Assembly (NCBI GenBank): GCA_944325225.1
Contig: CALUZQ010000003.1
Coordinates: 1-64,000, forward strand
Source: an uncultured Elusimicrobiales bacterium
Lineage (GTDB): Bacteria > Elusimicrobiota > Elusimicrobia > Elusimicrobiales > Elusimicrobiaceae
Direction: 5' to 3'
DNA: 64,000 nt
The stretch's first letter is position 1; each line of letters starts with the position of its first letter. The position numbers and the translations under genes are program-made. The notes beneath the pieces were generated by a model. It was not told the origin of the DNA and searched no databases. It saw only the letters and a list, made by a program, of their open reading frames with translations. Shown here piece after piece: positions 1-8,301 of this stretch.

Positions 1-1
1 C

Positions 2-940
2 GAATATAATTTAGCGGCTCAAGGTACTTATCCGCCGGCTTCCACTTCTAAGGTTATTACGGCGGCAGCGGCGATTGAATATGGAAATTTAGATATCACT
101 CGCAAAATAAATTGCCCCGGCTATTATGATTCCGGTCCGCGTGTTTTCCGGTGTTGGGGCAAACACGGCCCGGTGGACTTGTTTGAAGGAATGAGCCATT
201 CCTGCGATGTGTATTTTTATCAAGTGGCGGCCCAGACGGGTTCGGCCGCGATTGAACGGGTACAGCGGATGTTTATGTTCGGCCGGCAGACCGGTATTGA
301 TTTGCCGGGTGAAAGAGCGGGGAATCTGTATGGTCCCACGCGGCGGGCGCGCAATAAAACTTATTGGTTTATCGGCGATACGCTGAATTTGTCTATCGGG
401 CAGGGGGAACTGTTGGTAACGCCGCTTAAACTGGCGCAGTTTGCCGCCGCGCTGGCCAGCCGCGGCAATGTGTATCGGCCGTATTATGTGGATAAAATTA
501 TCAGCAACCAAACCGGTAAAACCGAAGTGCTGGGGAAAACCGAAATATTGCAAAAAGCCGATTTGAAACCTGAAACTTATGATTTACTCTTTAAAGCCCT
601 CAAATATACGGTAGATAACGGCACTGCCGCCCGGGTGCGCATCAAGGGGTTGGATGTCTATGGGAAAACCGGCACCGCCCAGAACCCGCACGGGGAGGAT
701 CACGGCTGGTTTATGGCTTTTGCCGGGCGGGAAGGGGAGGAACCTTCCATCGCGCTGGCGGTATTTGTGGAGTTTGGCGAGGGAGGCAGCTCGGCTGCCG
801 GGCCTATCGCCCGGGCCATGTTGGAAGCGTATTTCGGGCTGGATAAGCCCACCCCGCAACTGCATGTTCAGCTGCCCGTTCGGACGGAAGAAGATTATGA
901 GGAACTTTTAACTGTTGGAGAAGAAAATGGCCGCATTTAA
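2..940 (+). CDS. mrdA: Penicillin-binding protein 2 (peptidoglycan transpeptidase), C-terminal part
   Basis: The reading frame is open from the window's left edge, so the start and the N-terminal dimerisation region are missing. The visible part is the transpeptidase domain that cross-links peptidoglycan on the periplasmic side during cell elongation. All three active-site motifs are present: the SxxK box STSK at nt 41-52 (preceded by YPPA), the SxN-like triad Ser-Cys-Asp at nt 200-208, and KTGTA from nt 665. SxD rather than SxN in the second box also occurs in PBP2 proteins. The stop overlaps the start of rodA by 14 bp, and pairing with RodA is the classical elongasome gene order, which separates this protein from the division transpeptidase PBP3. 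Identity is secure; only the N-terminus is unseen. Confidence 0.95.
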   Translation, partial: EYNLAAQGTYPPASTSKVITAAAAIEYGNLDITRKINCPGYYDSGPRVFRCWGKHGPVDLFEGMSHSCDVYFYQVAAQTGSAAIERVQRMFMFGRQTGIDLPGERAGNLYGPTRRARNKTYWFIGDTLNLSIGQGELLVTPLKLAQFAAALASRGNVYRPYYVDKIISNQTGKTEVLGKTEILQKADLKPETYDLLFKALKYTVDNGTAARVRIKGLDVYGKTGTAQNPHGEDHGWFMAFAGREGEEPSIALAVFVEFGEGGSSAAGPIARAMLEAYFGLDKPTPQLHVQLPVRTEEDYEELLTVGEENGRI

Positions 941-2270
941 AAAATTTGTCCACCCCTCCGGCCGCAGCCGGCTGGATTATATTTTGTTTGGCGCGATGAT
1001 CGCCCTGGTGGTGTTGGGGGCGCTGTGTATTATGTCGGCCGTGAACAGTTTGTCTTTTTCCAACCCGGTGGTGCGGACGCATTTGGTGGCGCTGCCGATT
1101 GGTGCGCTGGCGTTTTTTGTCGGGTGGAGTTTTAACTATCAAATTTTTGATGAGCAGTGGAAGTTTTTATACGGCTTTATTTTGGCGTTGCTTATTGGCG
1201 TGTTGTTATTTGGTTCTTATCAGCGGGGCTCGCGGTCCTGGTTTGTATTGCCGTTTTTCTCTATGCAGCCGTCTGAAATTTGCCGCGTATGTACGATTTT
1301 GGTGGCGGCGGCTTATTTGGACCGGCGCGGCCGGCGGATTCGGGAAGTATCCAGCTTGTTCGGGCTGGGGGCATTGCTGGTGCCGATTTTCGGGCTGATT
1401 ATGATGCAGCCGGATTTTTCATCCGTGGTGGTTACTTTCCCGGCGTTGCTGATTTTGTTGTTTTGCACGGGGGTCAATGTATTTTATCTGGGGCTGATTG
1501 GTTTGTTTGCCGGGGTAGCCGGGCTGTTTACGGTGGGGTGGACTTATATTTATCTGCACCCGGAACTGATGGACTATTGGCTTGTAAATGCTTTTTATCA
1601 GCTGGCGCACAGCCCGTGGTATATGGCCGGATTTTCCGTATTGGTAATGTTGGGCGGATATGGGTGTTGGTGGTTTTTTAAGCAATTACGCATTTTTTTG
1701 CCGTCGTTTTATTTTGTGATAGCTACGCTGGTGGTGTTGGCCGGATTATTTGGCGGTATCTTTGTGGACCATCAGATGAAACCCCATCAGCGCAAACGCG
1801 TAGAAACCTTTTTGGCGCCCCGTTCTGACCCGCAGGGTGCCGGCTACAATGTGCTCCAGGCGCAAATTGCGATGGGAGCCGGCGGTATTTTGGGAACGGG
1901 GTTGTTTTCGGGCACACAGTCGCGGCTGGGGTTTGTTCCCGAAAAACATACCGATTTTATTTTGGCCGTAGTGGGGGAAGAACTCGGGTTGTGGGGGACT
2001 TTGTTGGTGCTGGGGTTGTATCTGCTGATTTTATGGCGGATTATTGTGGTGGCGTACAGCGCCAGCGACCGGTACGGCTATTTAATTTGTGCCGGGATTT
2101 TTGGAATGTTTTTTACTTATATGCTGGTCAACTTTGGTATGTTGATTGGGATTGTGCCGGTGGCCGGGATTCCGTTGCCGTTTATTTCGTATGGAGGGTC
2201 TAACCTGGTGTCCAGTTTATGGGCGCTGGGGGTGGTGCAATCTGTATATGCACGCCGCATACGGGCATAA
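927..2270 (+). CDS. rodA: RodA, SEDS-family peptidoglycan glycosyltransferase of the elongasome
   Basis: A 447-residue polytopic membrane protein of the SEDS family (RodA/FtsW), the glycan-strand polymerase partnered with PBP2. Sequence support: about ten hydrophobic segments, the loop with PQGAGYNVLQAQIAMGAGG, and the C-terminal GIPLPFISYGGSN signature. A TTG at 915 could extend the frame by four codons, but GGAG at 917-920 sits 6 nt upstream of ATG 927, so 927 is preferred. It overlaps the end of the PBP2 gene, indicating translational coupling. RodA rather than FtsW is chosen because of the PBP2 neighbour and the absence of other division genes nearby. Confidence 0.95.
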   Translation: MAAFKKFVHPSGRSRLDYILFGAMIALVVLGALCIMSAVNSLSFSNPVVRTHLVALPIGALAFFVGWSFNYQIFDEQWKFLYGFILALLIGVLLFGSYQRGSRSWFVLPFFSMQPSEICRVCTILVAAAYLDRRGRRIREVSSLFGLGALLVPIFGLIMMQPDFSSVVVTFPALLILLFCTGVNVFYLGLIGLFAGVAGLFTVGWTYIYLHPELMDYWLVNAFYQLAHSPWYMAGFSVLVMLGGYGCWWFFKQLRIFLPSFYFVIATLVVLAGLFGGIFVDHQMKPHQRKRVETFLAPRSDPQGAGYNVLQAQIAMGAGGILGTGLFSGTQSRLGFVPEKHTDFILAVVGEELGLWGTLLVLGLYLLILWRIIVVAYSASDRYGYLICAGIFGMFFTYMLVNFGMLIGIVPVAGIPLPFISYGGSNLVSSLWALGVVQSVYARRIRA

Positions 2271-2274
2271 AAAG

Positions 2275-2970
2275 ATGATAAACACGCCAAAAATTTATAA
2301 AATGCGTATAGTGTTTAGTGGGCTAGAAAAAAGCCCGCGCGGCACGAATATTTTTAATATCGTAAGGAATATGGTGCTTGGCAGTGGCTTGCCGTTTGAA
2401 CCGGCGAAGGTCAATAAAAACTGGCCCCGGCTGGCGTATGGTCCGGCGGCCGGCTTTGGGCAACGGGCTGAACGCGAGTACTTGGATATTTATTTAACGC
2501 AGCCCGTGCCGGCCGCGCAAGTGCGCGAGCGCCTGCAGCGGGTAAAACCGCAAACGATGGAGCTGCTGAGCGTGGAACGGGTGCCGTATGCGTTGGCGTC
2601 CGTGCAGCACCTGGCGGCGGCCGCCCGGTACCGGGTGGAAGGTGATTTTGCCTTGTACGGGCCGGAAAAACCGCTGGAAGATTTTTTTAATGCCCCCCGC
2701 ATAGAAATCGTGCGCCGGGCAGAAAACGGACTGACGCTTACGGAAAATATCAAGTCGTATGTGCTGGCCGCAAAAAAACTTTCGCCGCGAACTGTGCAGC
2801 TGATGTTGGCGTGTGTGGAAGGAAAATGGCTTAAACCGCAAATTTTTATCGCCGCGTGGCTGGGGTTGGAAATCCCGCTTCAGGACGAATTTTTTACGGT
2901 AGAAGGTTTCTCGTTTATTCGCGAAGGGCTCTTTTGGCAAGACAGCGAAGGAGCGCTTCATTTGATTTAA
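2275..2970 (+). CDS. DUF2344 / TIGR03936-type protein (radical-SAM-linked family)
   Basis: A 231-residue protein starting 4 bp after rodA. The segment beginning MRIVFSG (an alternative start at 2302), with a later EREYLDIYLTQPV, matches the DUF2344 family. This family is known either as a C-terminal extension of, or a gene next to, B12-binding radical SAM proteins, and often precedes RNase E/G. Here no radical SAM gene is adjacent; the next gene is RNase E/G. The C-terminal third (from about residue 160) is less typical. The molecular function of the family is not established, so only family membership is claimed. It probably belongs to the same transcript as rodA and rng. Confidence 0.7.
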   Translation: MINTPKIYKMRIVFSGLEKSPRGTNIFNIVRNMVLGSGLPFEPAKVNKNWPRLAYGPAAGFGQRAEREYLDIYLTQPVPAAQVRERLQRVKPQTMELLSVERVPYALASVQHLAAAARYRVEGDFALYGPEKPLEDFFNAPRIEIVRRAENGLTLTENIKSYVLAAKKLSPRTVQLMLACVEGKWLKPQIFIAAWLGLEIPLQDEFFTVEGFSFIREGLFWQDSEGALHLI

Positions 2971-3007
2971 CTTTAGTTCCCCCTATGGGAAGAGAGGATT
3001 TTTAACT

Positions 3008-4462
3008 ATGAGTAAGAATTTGGAAGGACAGCCCACCGTAGAAGTATTGGTGAATACCTCGTTTGAAGAAACGCGTATCGCTATTTTGGAAGATGACCGC
3101 GTAAACGAGTTGATTTGGGAACGCCGTGGTTCGCTTAATATCGTAGGCAACATTTATAAAGGCGTGGTGGAAAATGTATTGCCCGGCATTTCCAGTGCAT
3201 TTTTAAATATCGGCTATGAGAAGAATGCCTATTTGTATATTTCCGATGTATTGGGCGGCGACAAAAAAAATATAGATAAAGTGCTTCATAAAGGCCAGGA
3301 AGTGATGGTGCAGGTAGTCAAAGACGCCATCAGCACGAAAGGTATGAAGGTAACGATGGATGTTACCCTGCCGGGCCGGTATTTAGTGCTTACGCCGCAT
3401 CAAAGTTTTGTAGGCGTTTCTAAAAACATAGAAGATTCCGAAGCGCGCCATAAATTAAACGAAATTATGCAGGAACTGGCCGCCAAACACCTGGACGGTA
3501 TGGGTTGTATTGTGCGCACGGAAGCCGAAGAAGCTACCAAAGACGAACTGGAACGGGAAGTAAAATACCTGTATCGGCAGTGGCAGTCTATCGTGAAAAA
3601 ATTTGAAGCGTCACGCGCGCCGAAACTGCTGCACGAAGATATGGACGCTGTGTTGCAGGTGGCGCGGGATGTGCTTTCGGAAAACGCCAAAGTTTACTTG
3701 TTGGACAGTAAAAAAGATTACGAACGCGTGTTGGATTTTGTGGAAAAAAATTCACCCGATTTGGCCGACCGCGTCAAGCTTTACAAAGGCAAAACCCCTA
3801 TTTTTGAGGCCTACGACATTGAGTCGGAAATTGACAACCTGCGTAAAACCAAACTGCCTTTGCCCAACGGCGGCAGCATTATTATTCAGGAAGCGGAATC
3901 CCTGTGCGCGATTGATGTGAACACCGGCAAATTTACCGGCAATAAATCGCAGGAAGAAACGGTAACCCAAACCAACATAGAGGCCGCCAACGAAATTGCC
4001 CACCAGCTGCGGCTTCGCAATATCGGGGGGATTATCGTGATTGATTTTATTGATATGCGCAAGGCCTCCAGCCGCCACCGGGTGGTGGAGGCGCTGGCCC
4101 AGGCCGTACACGGCGACCGGGCCAAAATCCGCATTTTGCCCATTACCCGGCTGGGGCTGGTGGAAATGACGCGCGAAAGAAAACGCGCCAGCACGGGCAG
4201 CTTTATCAGCGAAGAATGCCCGCAGTGCCACGGATCGGGGCGGGTTCTTTCGGCCGAAAGTATGCGTATTAAAATTCAGCGGGAAATTTACGATCTGACC
4301 AGCGGCCGCCCTGGCGGCAACTTGCGGGTGGTATTGCACCCGGTGCTGGCGGACGCTATCAAAATGCGGCAGGAAGATATTGAACAAAATATCCACCGCA
4401 CGCTGAAAATTCAGGCCGATCCGCAGCTGGCTTGGGAAGATTATAAAATCGTCTTAGAATAG
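3008..4462 (+). CDS. rng: Ribonuclease E/G family endoribonuclease (RNase G-like)
   Basis: A 484-residue single-strand-specific endoribonuclease for RNA maturation and decay. Domains in order: N-terminal RNase-H-like strand, S1 RNA-binding domain (about residues 38-120, with YKGVVENVLPGISSAFLNIG), then the DNase-I-like catalytic domain with the metal-binding aspartates in IDVNTG (about residue 300) and VIDFIDM (about 345), and the zinc-link CPQCHGSG (about 402-409). The length fits RNase G; the long C-terminal degradosome scaffold of RNase E is absent. A ribosome-binding site (GAGAGG) precedes ATG 3008. It follows the DUF2344 gene by 37 bp. Confidence 0.93.
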   Translation: MSKNLEGQPTVEVLVNTSFEETRIAILEDDRVNELIWERRGSLNIVGNIYKGVVENVLPGISSAFLNIGYEKNAYLYISDVLGGDKKNIDKVLHKGQEVMVQVVKDAISTKGMKVTMDVTLPGRYLVLTPHQSFVGVSKNIEDSEARHKLNEIMQELAAKHLDGMGCIVRTEAEEATKDELEREVKYLYRQWQSIVKKFEASRAPKLLHEDMDAVLQVARDVLSENAKVYLLDSKKDYERVLDFVEKNSPDLADRVKLYKGKTPIFEAYDIESEIDNLRKTKLPLPNGGSIIIQEAESLCAIDVNTGKFTGNKSQEETVTQTNIEAANEIAHQLRLRNIGGIIVIDFIDMRKASSRHRVVEALAQAVHGDRAKIRILPITRLGLVEMTRERKRASTGSFISEECPQCHGSGRVLSAESMRIKIQREIYDLTSGRPGGNLRVVLHPVLADAIKMRQEDIEQNIHRTLKIQADPQLAWEDYKIVLE

Positions 4463-4468
4463 CTTCGT

Positions 4469-4490
4469 GCGTCCGGCTGCGGCCGGACGC
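4469..4490 (+). terminator. Hairpin between rng and the amidase gene
   Basis: GCGTCCGGC (4469-4477) pairs with GCCGGACGC (4482-4490) around a 4-nt loop. It is followed by TTGCTGATTT rather than a clean T-run, so it may be a weak terminator or an mRNA processing/stability hairpin inside the operon. Confidence 0.5.
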
Positions 4491-4504
4491 TTGCTGATTT
4501 GCGT

Positions 4505-6187
4505 ATGAAACATTGGTGCAGGTTTTTCTTATCCGGCTTATTGTGTTTGAGTTTATCCGGCGCGGCGCATGCGCTGGATAAGGTGAATTTTATTTTTTCC
4601 GGGCGGGATAAAGGTTCTGTTGCCGCGCAGGAAATAAACGGCGTAACCTATGTAGATGTACAGAAAACCGCCCGCAAGTTTGGCACAGGCATTGAACTGT
4701 TTGCCCAATCCAAACAAGCTAAAATTTCCACCAAAGGGTTTTATGCCATTTTAACGGCGCCGCTGGCCGAGATTATTGTGAATGCCCAGCCCAAAAATCT
4801 ATCTGCCCCCGTGCGGATTGAAGGGAGCAAAATGATGGTGCCGGTGGAGTTTTTTCTTCTGCCGCAGTTTCAGCAAGCGGTGGATAAATATATTTCTTTT
4901 CACAACGGTACTTTTCATGTAGAGCGGCGTTTTGATTTGGAATTTTCCGGGACGCAAAAAAATCCGCGGGATACGCTGCTTGTTTTTGCTTCCCCAAAGA
5001 AAGTTTCCTACCGGGCGGAACAAACAAATAAACATACTGTGCTGGTAACTTTTCAAGGGGTGGTACTGAAGCGGGATTTGCATTTGCGTACGCGTACGGA
5101 TTTTATCGCGTCTATGGATGTGCGGCAGGGCCGCAACGGGGAAGCCGTTTTAAAAGTGATTTTAGGCAAAAACGCCAACGATTGGAGCATGACGGAAATA
5201 GAAGGGCGAATGTTGGTATTTCGTGCCGGTGCACAGAAAGCGCCCCCGGTATTATCCCCGGCTCCAACGGCTGTGATCAAGCAGGAAGAAGCCCCCAAAC
5301 CGGCGCCGGAAACTGAAATTAAAGGACCTTCGCTGGTGGGCGAGAAACCTTCTGTCCTGTTGAAAGATGACGCTTCCCCGGCCATTACCGCGGCCCCGGC
5401 CAAGCCGACTGTATTGACGGCGGAGAAACCGGCCCCGGCCCCCAAACCGGCTCCAGTCATCAAGTCGGAGCCCGATCCGCTGGCGGTGCGCTCGGCACGC
5501 AAAAAAATGCGGATTATGGTGGATCCCGGTCATGGAGGCAAAGATCCGGGGGCGGTGCGCAGCCGTTACCGGGAAAAGGATTGGAATTTAGATGTGGCCC
5601 AAGAACTGACCCGGCTGCTTAAAAAAGGCGGGTTTGAAGTGCAGATGACGCGGGAAAAAGACACTTTTGTCGCCTTGTCCGAGCGCTCCAAAATGGCGAA
5701 TAAATTTAAAGCCGATTTGTTTGTATCCATTCATACCAACGCTTCCAAGAACCGCAACGCCAACGGCTTTCAGGTGTATTTCCGTTCGGAAAAAGCGACG
5801 GATAAAGAAGCCGCCGAAGTGGCCGCTTTGGAAAACGAAGCCATGCAGTATGAAGAAGTACATTATAATTTTGTAGATGCGTTGCTGCAGTCGTTGGCCA
5901 AGAACGAGTATATCAACGAAAGTTCCAAGCTGGCCGGCTATGTGCGTAATGCCGTGTATAAGCAGCCCGGCATTGGAATTGCGGTTAACCAGAATACCAG
6001 CGTCCGCCAGGCCAACTTTTATGTATTAAAAGGGGTAAACAGCCCGGCTATTTTGGTGGAAATGGGCTACATCAGCAGCAATAAAGACCGGGCCCGGCTG
6101 GCTAACGGCACCGTGCGGGACCGCACCGCCAAAGGCATTTATAACGGCATTGTGAACTATGCCAAAAAAGAGGGTTGGATAGAATAG
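4505..6187 (+). CDS. N-acetylmuramoyl-L-alanine amidase with AMIN domain (AmiC-like), exported
   Basis: A 560-residue exported cell-wall hydrolase that cuts the amide bond between MurNAc and the stem peptide, typically for daughter-cell separation. Order: signal peptide (about residues 1-24, ending AAHA|LD), a region with copper-amine-oxidase-N-like character (INGVTYVDVQKTARKFG), an AMIN-like beta domain (about 150-245), an Ala/Pro/Lys linker (about 248-330), then Amidase_3 (about 335-555). Zinc ligands and catalytic residues are visible: VDPGHGGKDPG (His), FVSIHTNA (His) and ILVEMGYISS (Glu). A TTG at 4499 is in frame, but ATG 4505 gives a better signal peptide. It fits the preceding PBP2/RodA genes functionally. 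Confidence 0.92.
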   Translation: MKHWCRFFLSGLLCLSLSGAAHALDKVNFIFSGRDKGSVAAQEINGVTYVDVQKTARKFGTGIELFAQSKQAKISTKGFYAILTAPLAEIIVNAQPKNLSAPVRIEGSKMMVPVEFFLLPQFQQAVDKYISFHNGTFHVERRFDLEFSGTQKNPRDTLLVFASPKKVSYRAEQTNKHTVLVTFQGVVLKRDLHLRTRTDFIASMDVRQGRNGEAVLKVILGKNANDWSMTEIEGRMLVFRAGAQKAPPVLSPAPTAVIKQEEAPKPAPETEIKGPSLVGEKPSVLLKDDASPAITAAPAKPTVLTAEKPAPAPKPAPVIKSEPDPLAVRSARKKMRIMVDPGHGGKDPGAVRSRYREKDWNLDVAQELTRLLKKGGFEVQMTREKDTFVALSERSKMANKFKADLFVSIHTNASKNRNANGFQVYFRSEKATDKEAAEVAALENEAMQYEEVHYNFVDALLQSLAKNEYINESSKLAGYVRNAVYKQPGIGIAVNQNTSVRQANFYVLKGVNSPAILVEMGYISSNKDRARLANGTVRDRTAKGIYNGIVNYAKKEGWIE

Positions 6188-6201
6188 CCGCCGGTTTAGA
6201 T

Positions 6202-6228
6202 AAAAACCCGCCGCTTGGCGGGTTTTTT
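6202..6228 (+). terminator. Rho-independent terminator after the amidase gene
   Basis: ACCCGCC (6206-6212), loop GCTT, GGCGGGT (6217-6223), followed by a T-run to 6228. An A-run on the left means it could work in both directions. Confidence 0.85.
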
Positions 6229-6252
6229 GTCGGGGCGGGAATGGATAAATGC

Positions 6253-6264
6253 TACAATAAAACG
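6253..6264 (+). promoter_or_regulatory. Extended -10 promoter placing transcription start at the chrA-N start codon
   Basis: TG-C-TACAAT (hexamer 6253-6258) is an extended -10 element. Exactly six bases (6259-6264) separate it from ATG 6265, so the expected transcription start is the start codon itself. No Shine-Dalgarno motif precedes the ATG. TTGTCG at 6227-6232 is 20 bp away, too far for a standard -35; an extended -10 does not require one. Confidence 0.5.
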
Positions 6265-6807
6265 ATGAAAAATTATCTTATTTTATTTTGGATTTTTGCC
6301 AAAATCGGTACTTTTACGCTGGGCGGCGGCTACGCGATGCTGCCGCTGATAGAACGGGAAATTGTGGACAAAAAGGCCTGGCTGGACCGGACCGAATTTT
6401 TGGACTGCGTCGCCGTAGCGCAGGCCGCACCGGGGATTTTGGCAATTAATGTAGCCATTTTGGCGGGGTATAAGATAATGGGGGTTCGGGGCAGTTTGAT
6501 TGGCTCGTTAGGGGCGGCGTTGCCGTCGTTTGTAATTATTTTGCTGATTGCGCTGTTCTTTCGCGGGTATCAGGAGAACCCGGCAGTACAGCGTATTTTT
6601 ATGGGTATTCGCCCGGCGGTGGTGGCGCTGATTGCAGTGCCGGTGTTTCATTTGTCCAAAACGGCGGGGATTAATGGAAAAACCCTATGGATTCCGGCTG
6701 TCTGCGCGGGGCTGGTATGGCTGCTGAAAGTATCGCCGGTGTATATTATTTTAGCCGCGGGGCTGGGCGGTTGGGTGTATGCGCGCCGGAAACGGAGGAC
6801 GCCGTGA
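6265..6807 (+). CDS. Chromate transporter family protein, N-terminal-type half (short-chain CHR)
   Basis: A 180-residue membrane protein of the CHR (ChrA) family, half-size form. The characteristic FTLGGGYAMLPLIERE motif lies near the N-terminus, followed by AQAAPGILAINVAILAGYK and about five to six hydrophobic segments. In short-chain CHR systems two half-size proteins form the transporter, and the second half follows here with a 4-bp GTGA overlap. Homologues export chromate in some bacteria, but in anaerobes the physiological substrate is often unknown, so chromate is not asserted. Start 6265 is chosen because the longer frame runs back through the upstream terminator. Confidence 0.85.
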   Translation: MKNYLILFWIFAKIGTFTLGGGYAMLPLIEREIVDKKAWLDRTEFLDCVAVAQAAPGILAINVAILAGYKIMGVRGSLIGSLGAALPSFVIILLIALFFRGYQENPAVQRIFMGIRPAVVALIAVPVFHLSKTAGINGKTLWIPAVCAGLVWLLKVSPVYIILAAGLGGWVYARRKRRTP

Positions 6808-7328
6808 TTTACTGGAAGCTGTTTGTTACTTTTTTTAAAATCGGGCTGTTTAACTTTGGCGGCGGCTATGCGATGATTTCGTTTATCCAAAACGAAGTGG
6901 TGCATAAACACGCATGGCTGACGACGGCTGAATTTACCGATGTGGTAGCTGTCAGCCAGGTAACGCCGGGCCCGGTAGGAATTAATTTAGCCACTTACAC
7001 GGGCTACACCGCGGCGGACAGTGTATGGGGTGCGGCGGTGGCTACGCTGGCGGTGTGTTTGCCTTCTTTTATTTTGATGTTAGTTGTAAGCAAATATTTT
7101 TTAAAATACCGTCGTTCGGCGGCGGTAGAGGGCGTTTTTACGGGGCTGAGGCCGGCGGTTATTGGGCTGATTGCGGCGGCGGCGTTGGTGCTGTGCAACG
7201 CGGAAAATTTTGTGGATTATAAAAGCATTCTCTTATTTGCGGCCGCTTTTATAGCGGTATGGAAGTACAAAATGGGGCCTATCGCAGTAATAGCCGCGTG
7301 CGGGGCGGCGGGTTTTGTAATGTATTAA
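6804..7328 (+). CDS. Chromate transporter family protein, second half (short-chain CHR)
   Basis: A 174-residue partner of the preceding gene. The family motif recurs (FNFGGGYAMISFIQNE) together with AVSQVTPGPVGINLATYTGY, and roughly five hydrophobic segments follow. The start is GTG 6804: its GTGA overlaps the upstream stop codon, and GGAGG at 6795-6799 is well placed. Longer upstream starts lie inside the first half and are rejected. The two proteins probably act as a heterodimer in the inner membrane. Substrate unknown. Confidence 0.85.
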   Translation: MIYWKLFVTFFKIGLFNFGGGYAMISFIQNEVVHKHAWLTTAEFTDVVAVSQVTPGPVGINLATYTGYTAADSVWGAAVATLAVCLPSFILMLVVSKYFLKYRRSAAVEGVFTGLRPAVIGLIAAAALVLCNAENFVDYKSILLFAAAFIAVWKYKMGPIAVIAACGAAGFVMY

Positions 7329-7358
7329 AAGATAGTTTTAACTAACTTAAACTTTAAG

Positions 7359-7396
7359 ATAAATATCCGTTTTATAGACGGATATTTATTTTTTTA
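7359..7396 (+). terminator. Rho-independent terminator after the CHR pair
   Basis: A perfect 12-bp stem, ATAAATATCCGT (7359-7370) with ACGGATATTTAT (7378-7389), with a 7-nt loop and a following T-run. Confidence 0.85.
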
Positions 7397-7404
7397 AAAA
7401 ACAC

Positions 7405-7433
7405 TTGTTAGTTTAAACTAACTTTTATATAAT
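7405..7433 (+). promoter_or_regulatory. Sigma-70-type promoter overlapped by a 16-bp perfect palindrome (candidate operator)
   Basis: TTGTTA (7405-7410) and TATAAT (7428-7433) are separated by 17 bp. The palindrome GTTAGTTTAAACTAAC occupies 7407-7422, covering part of the -35 and most of the spacer, where a dimeric repressor would block polymerase. A near copy, AGTTTTAACTAAC, lies at 7334-7346. No regulator gene is adjacent, so the binding protein is unknown. Confidence 0.65.
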
Positions 7434-7460
7434 AATCTTATCTAATCAAACGAGGTTTCT

Positions 7461-8228
7461 ATGAAAAAAACAAAATTTTCTTATATGTCGTTTTTTGCGG
7501 TATTTATGCTGGGCATACTGCCACCGGTTTTTGCTCAGCCGTCCGTCAGTCATGCTCCGGTGGAACGCGCTGTATTCCAGGCCGAACAGGACCACCGGTT
7601 GCAAGCTGCCGTTGCGGATTTGGATTTTAGGTGGGAACGGTCAATTTATTTAAGCGATATGATTTCCCGCCGCCGGCCCGGTTTTAAAGAGGTGCGGCTT
7701 GCTGTTCGGCAGAAACAGACGCATTGCCGCGGCGTGCTCGCGGCGGACCGCCGGCGGGTGCTTACGGTGGCTTCGTGTGCAAAAGCGCCCAACGGGTTTT
7801 CCCTTAAAGAAGTACGAATTTCGTTTTCCAACGGAACGAGCGGGACCGCCCGTGCGGACGCAGTGCGAGTAAATGACGGGTTGGCGGAAATAACCGCCGC
7901 CGATTCGTGGGCAAAGGGTTTAAAAGGCGCGCCGGTAGGAACGGTCCCGGCGGGGCAGACGATGGCGGAAGCGTTTGGGGCGGATATATCCGATCGGTTG
8001 CTTCAATTTTTTATTCGTCGGGGGGTTATATCGGCACGGGCCAGCCGCTTAACAGGCGTTAAGAATACGCTGGAAGTGGGAGAACCCTTTTTCTATCAAG
8101 GGAAAGTGGTTGCTTTGGTGAGTCAAGTTCCCGGGCGGCTGCCTGTGTCGCGTTGGGGGAATGTATCGGAAAAACACTTTTTATTGTTGCGCGAACACGC
8201 GTTGAACGGGTTGTTAGCCAACCGATAA
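7461..8228 (+). CDS. Exported trypsin-fold-like protein lacking catalytic residues
   Basis: A 255-residue protein with a signal peptide (about residues 1-26, ending VFAQ). The middle part resembles the chymotrypsin/trypsin fold: a CRG...RRRVLTVASCAKA stretch aligns with the CGGxxI...VLTAAHC segment, including both cysteines of the disulfide, but the catalytic His is Ser. Near the C-terminus GEPFFYQGKVVALVSQ aligns with GDSGGPLxxxGKxVGIVS, but the Gly-Asp-Ser box is missing. It is therefore predicted to be a non-catalytic relative, perhaps a binding or inhibitory protein. The family assignment is by eye and needs a profile search. It is monocistronic, with its own promoter/operator and terminator. 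Confidence 0.5.
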   Translation: MKKTKFSYMSFFAVFMLGILPPVFAQPSVSHAPVERAVFQAEQDHRLQAAVADLDFRWERSIYLSDMISRRRPGFKEVRLAVRQKQTHCRGVLAADRRRVLTVASCAKAPNGFSLKEVRISFSNGTSGTARADAVRVNDGLAEITAADSWAKGLKGAPVGTVPAGQTMAEAFGADISDRLLQFFIRRGVISARASRLTGVKNTLEVGEPFFYQGKVVALVSQVPGRLPVSRWGNVSEKHFLLLREHALNGLLANR

Positions 8229-8272
8229 GTAAACTTCCTCTCCTAAAGCCAGGGACGAGGGGTCTCCTATAA

Positions 8273-8301
8273 ACCGCCGGTATTGGGACCGGCGGTTTTT
8301 T
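8273..8301 (+). terminator. Rho-independent terminator after the trypsin-like gene
   Basis: ACCGCCGGT (8273-8281), loop ATTGGG, ACCGGCGGT (8288-8296), then a T-run. Confidence 0.9.

Noticed and set aside
2146-2274. Upstream start for the DUF2344 gene
   Set aside because: It overlaps the conserved C-terminus of RodA; family similarity begins only after 2275.
6227-6258. TTGTCG as -35 for the chrA-N promoter
   Set aside because: The spacing to TACAAT is 20 bp; the extended -10 (TG one base before the hexamer) is the better explanation.
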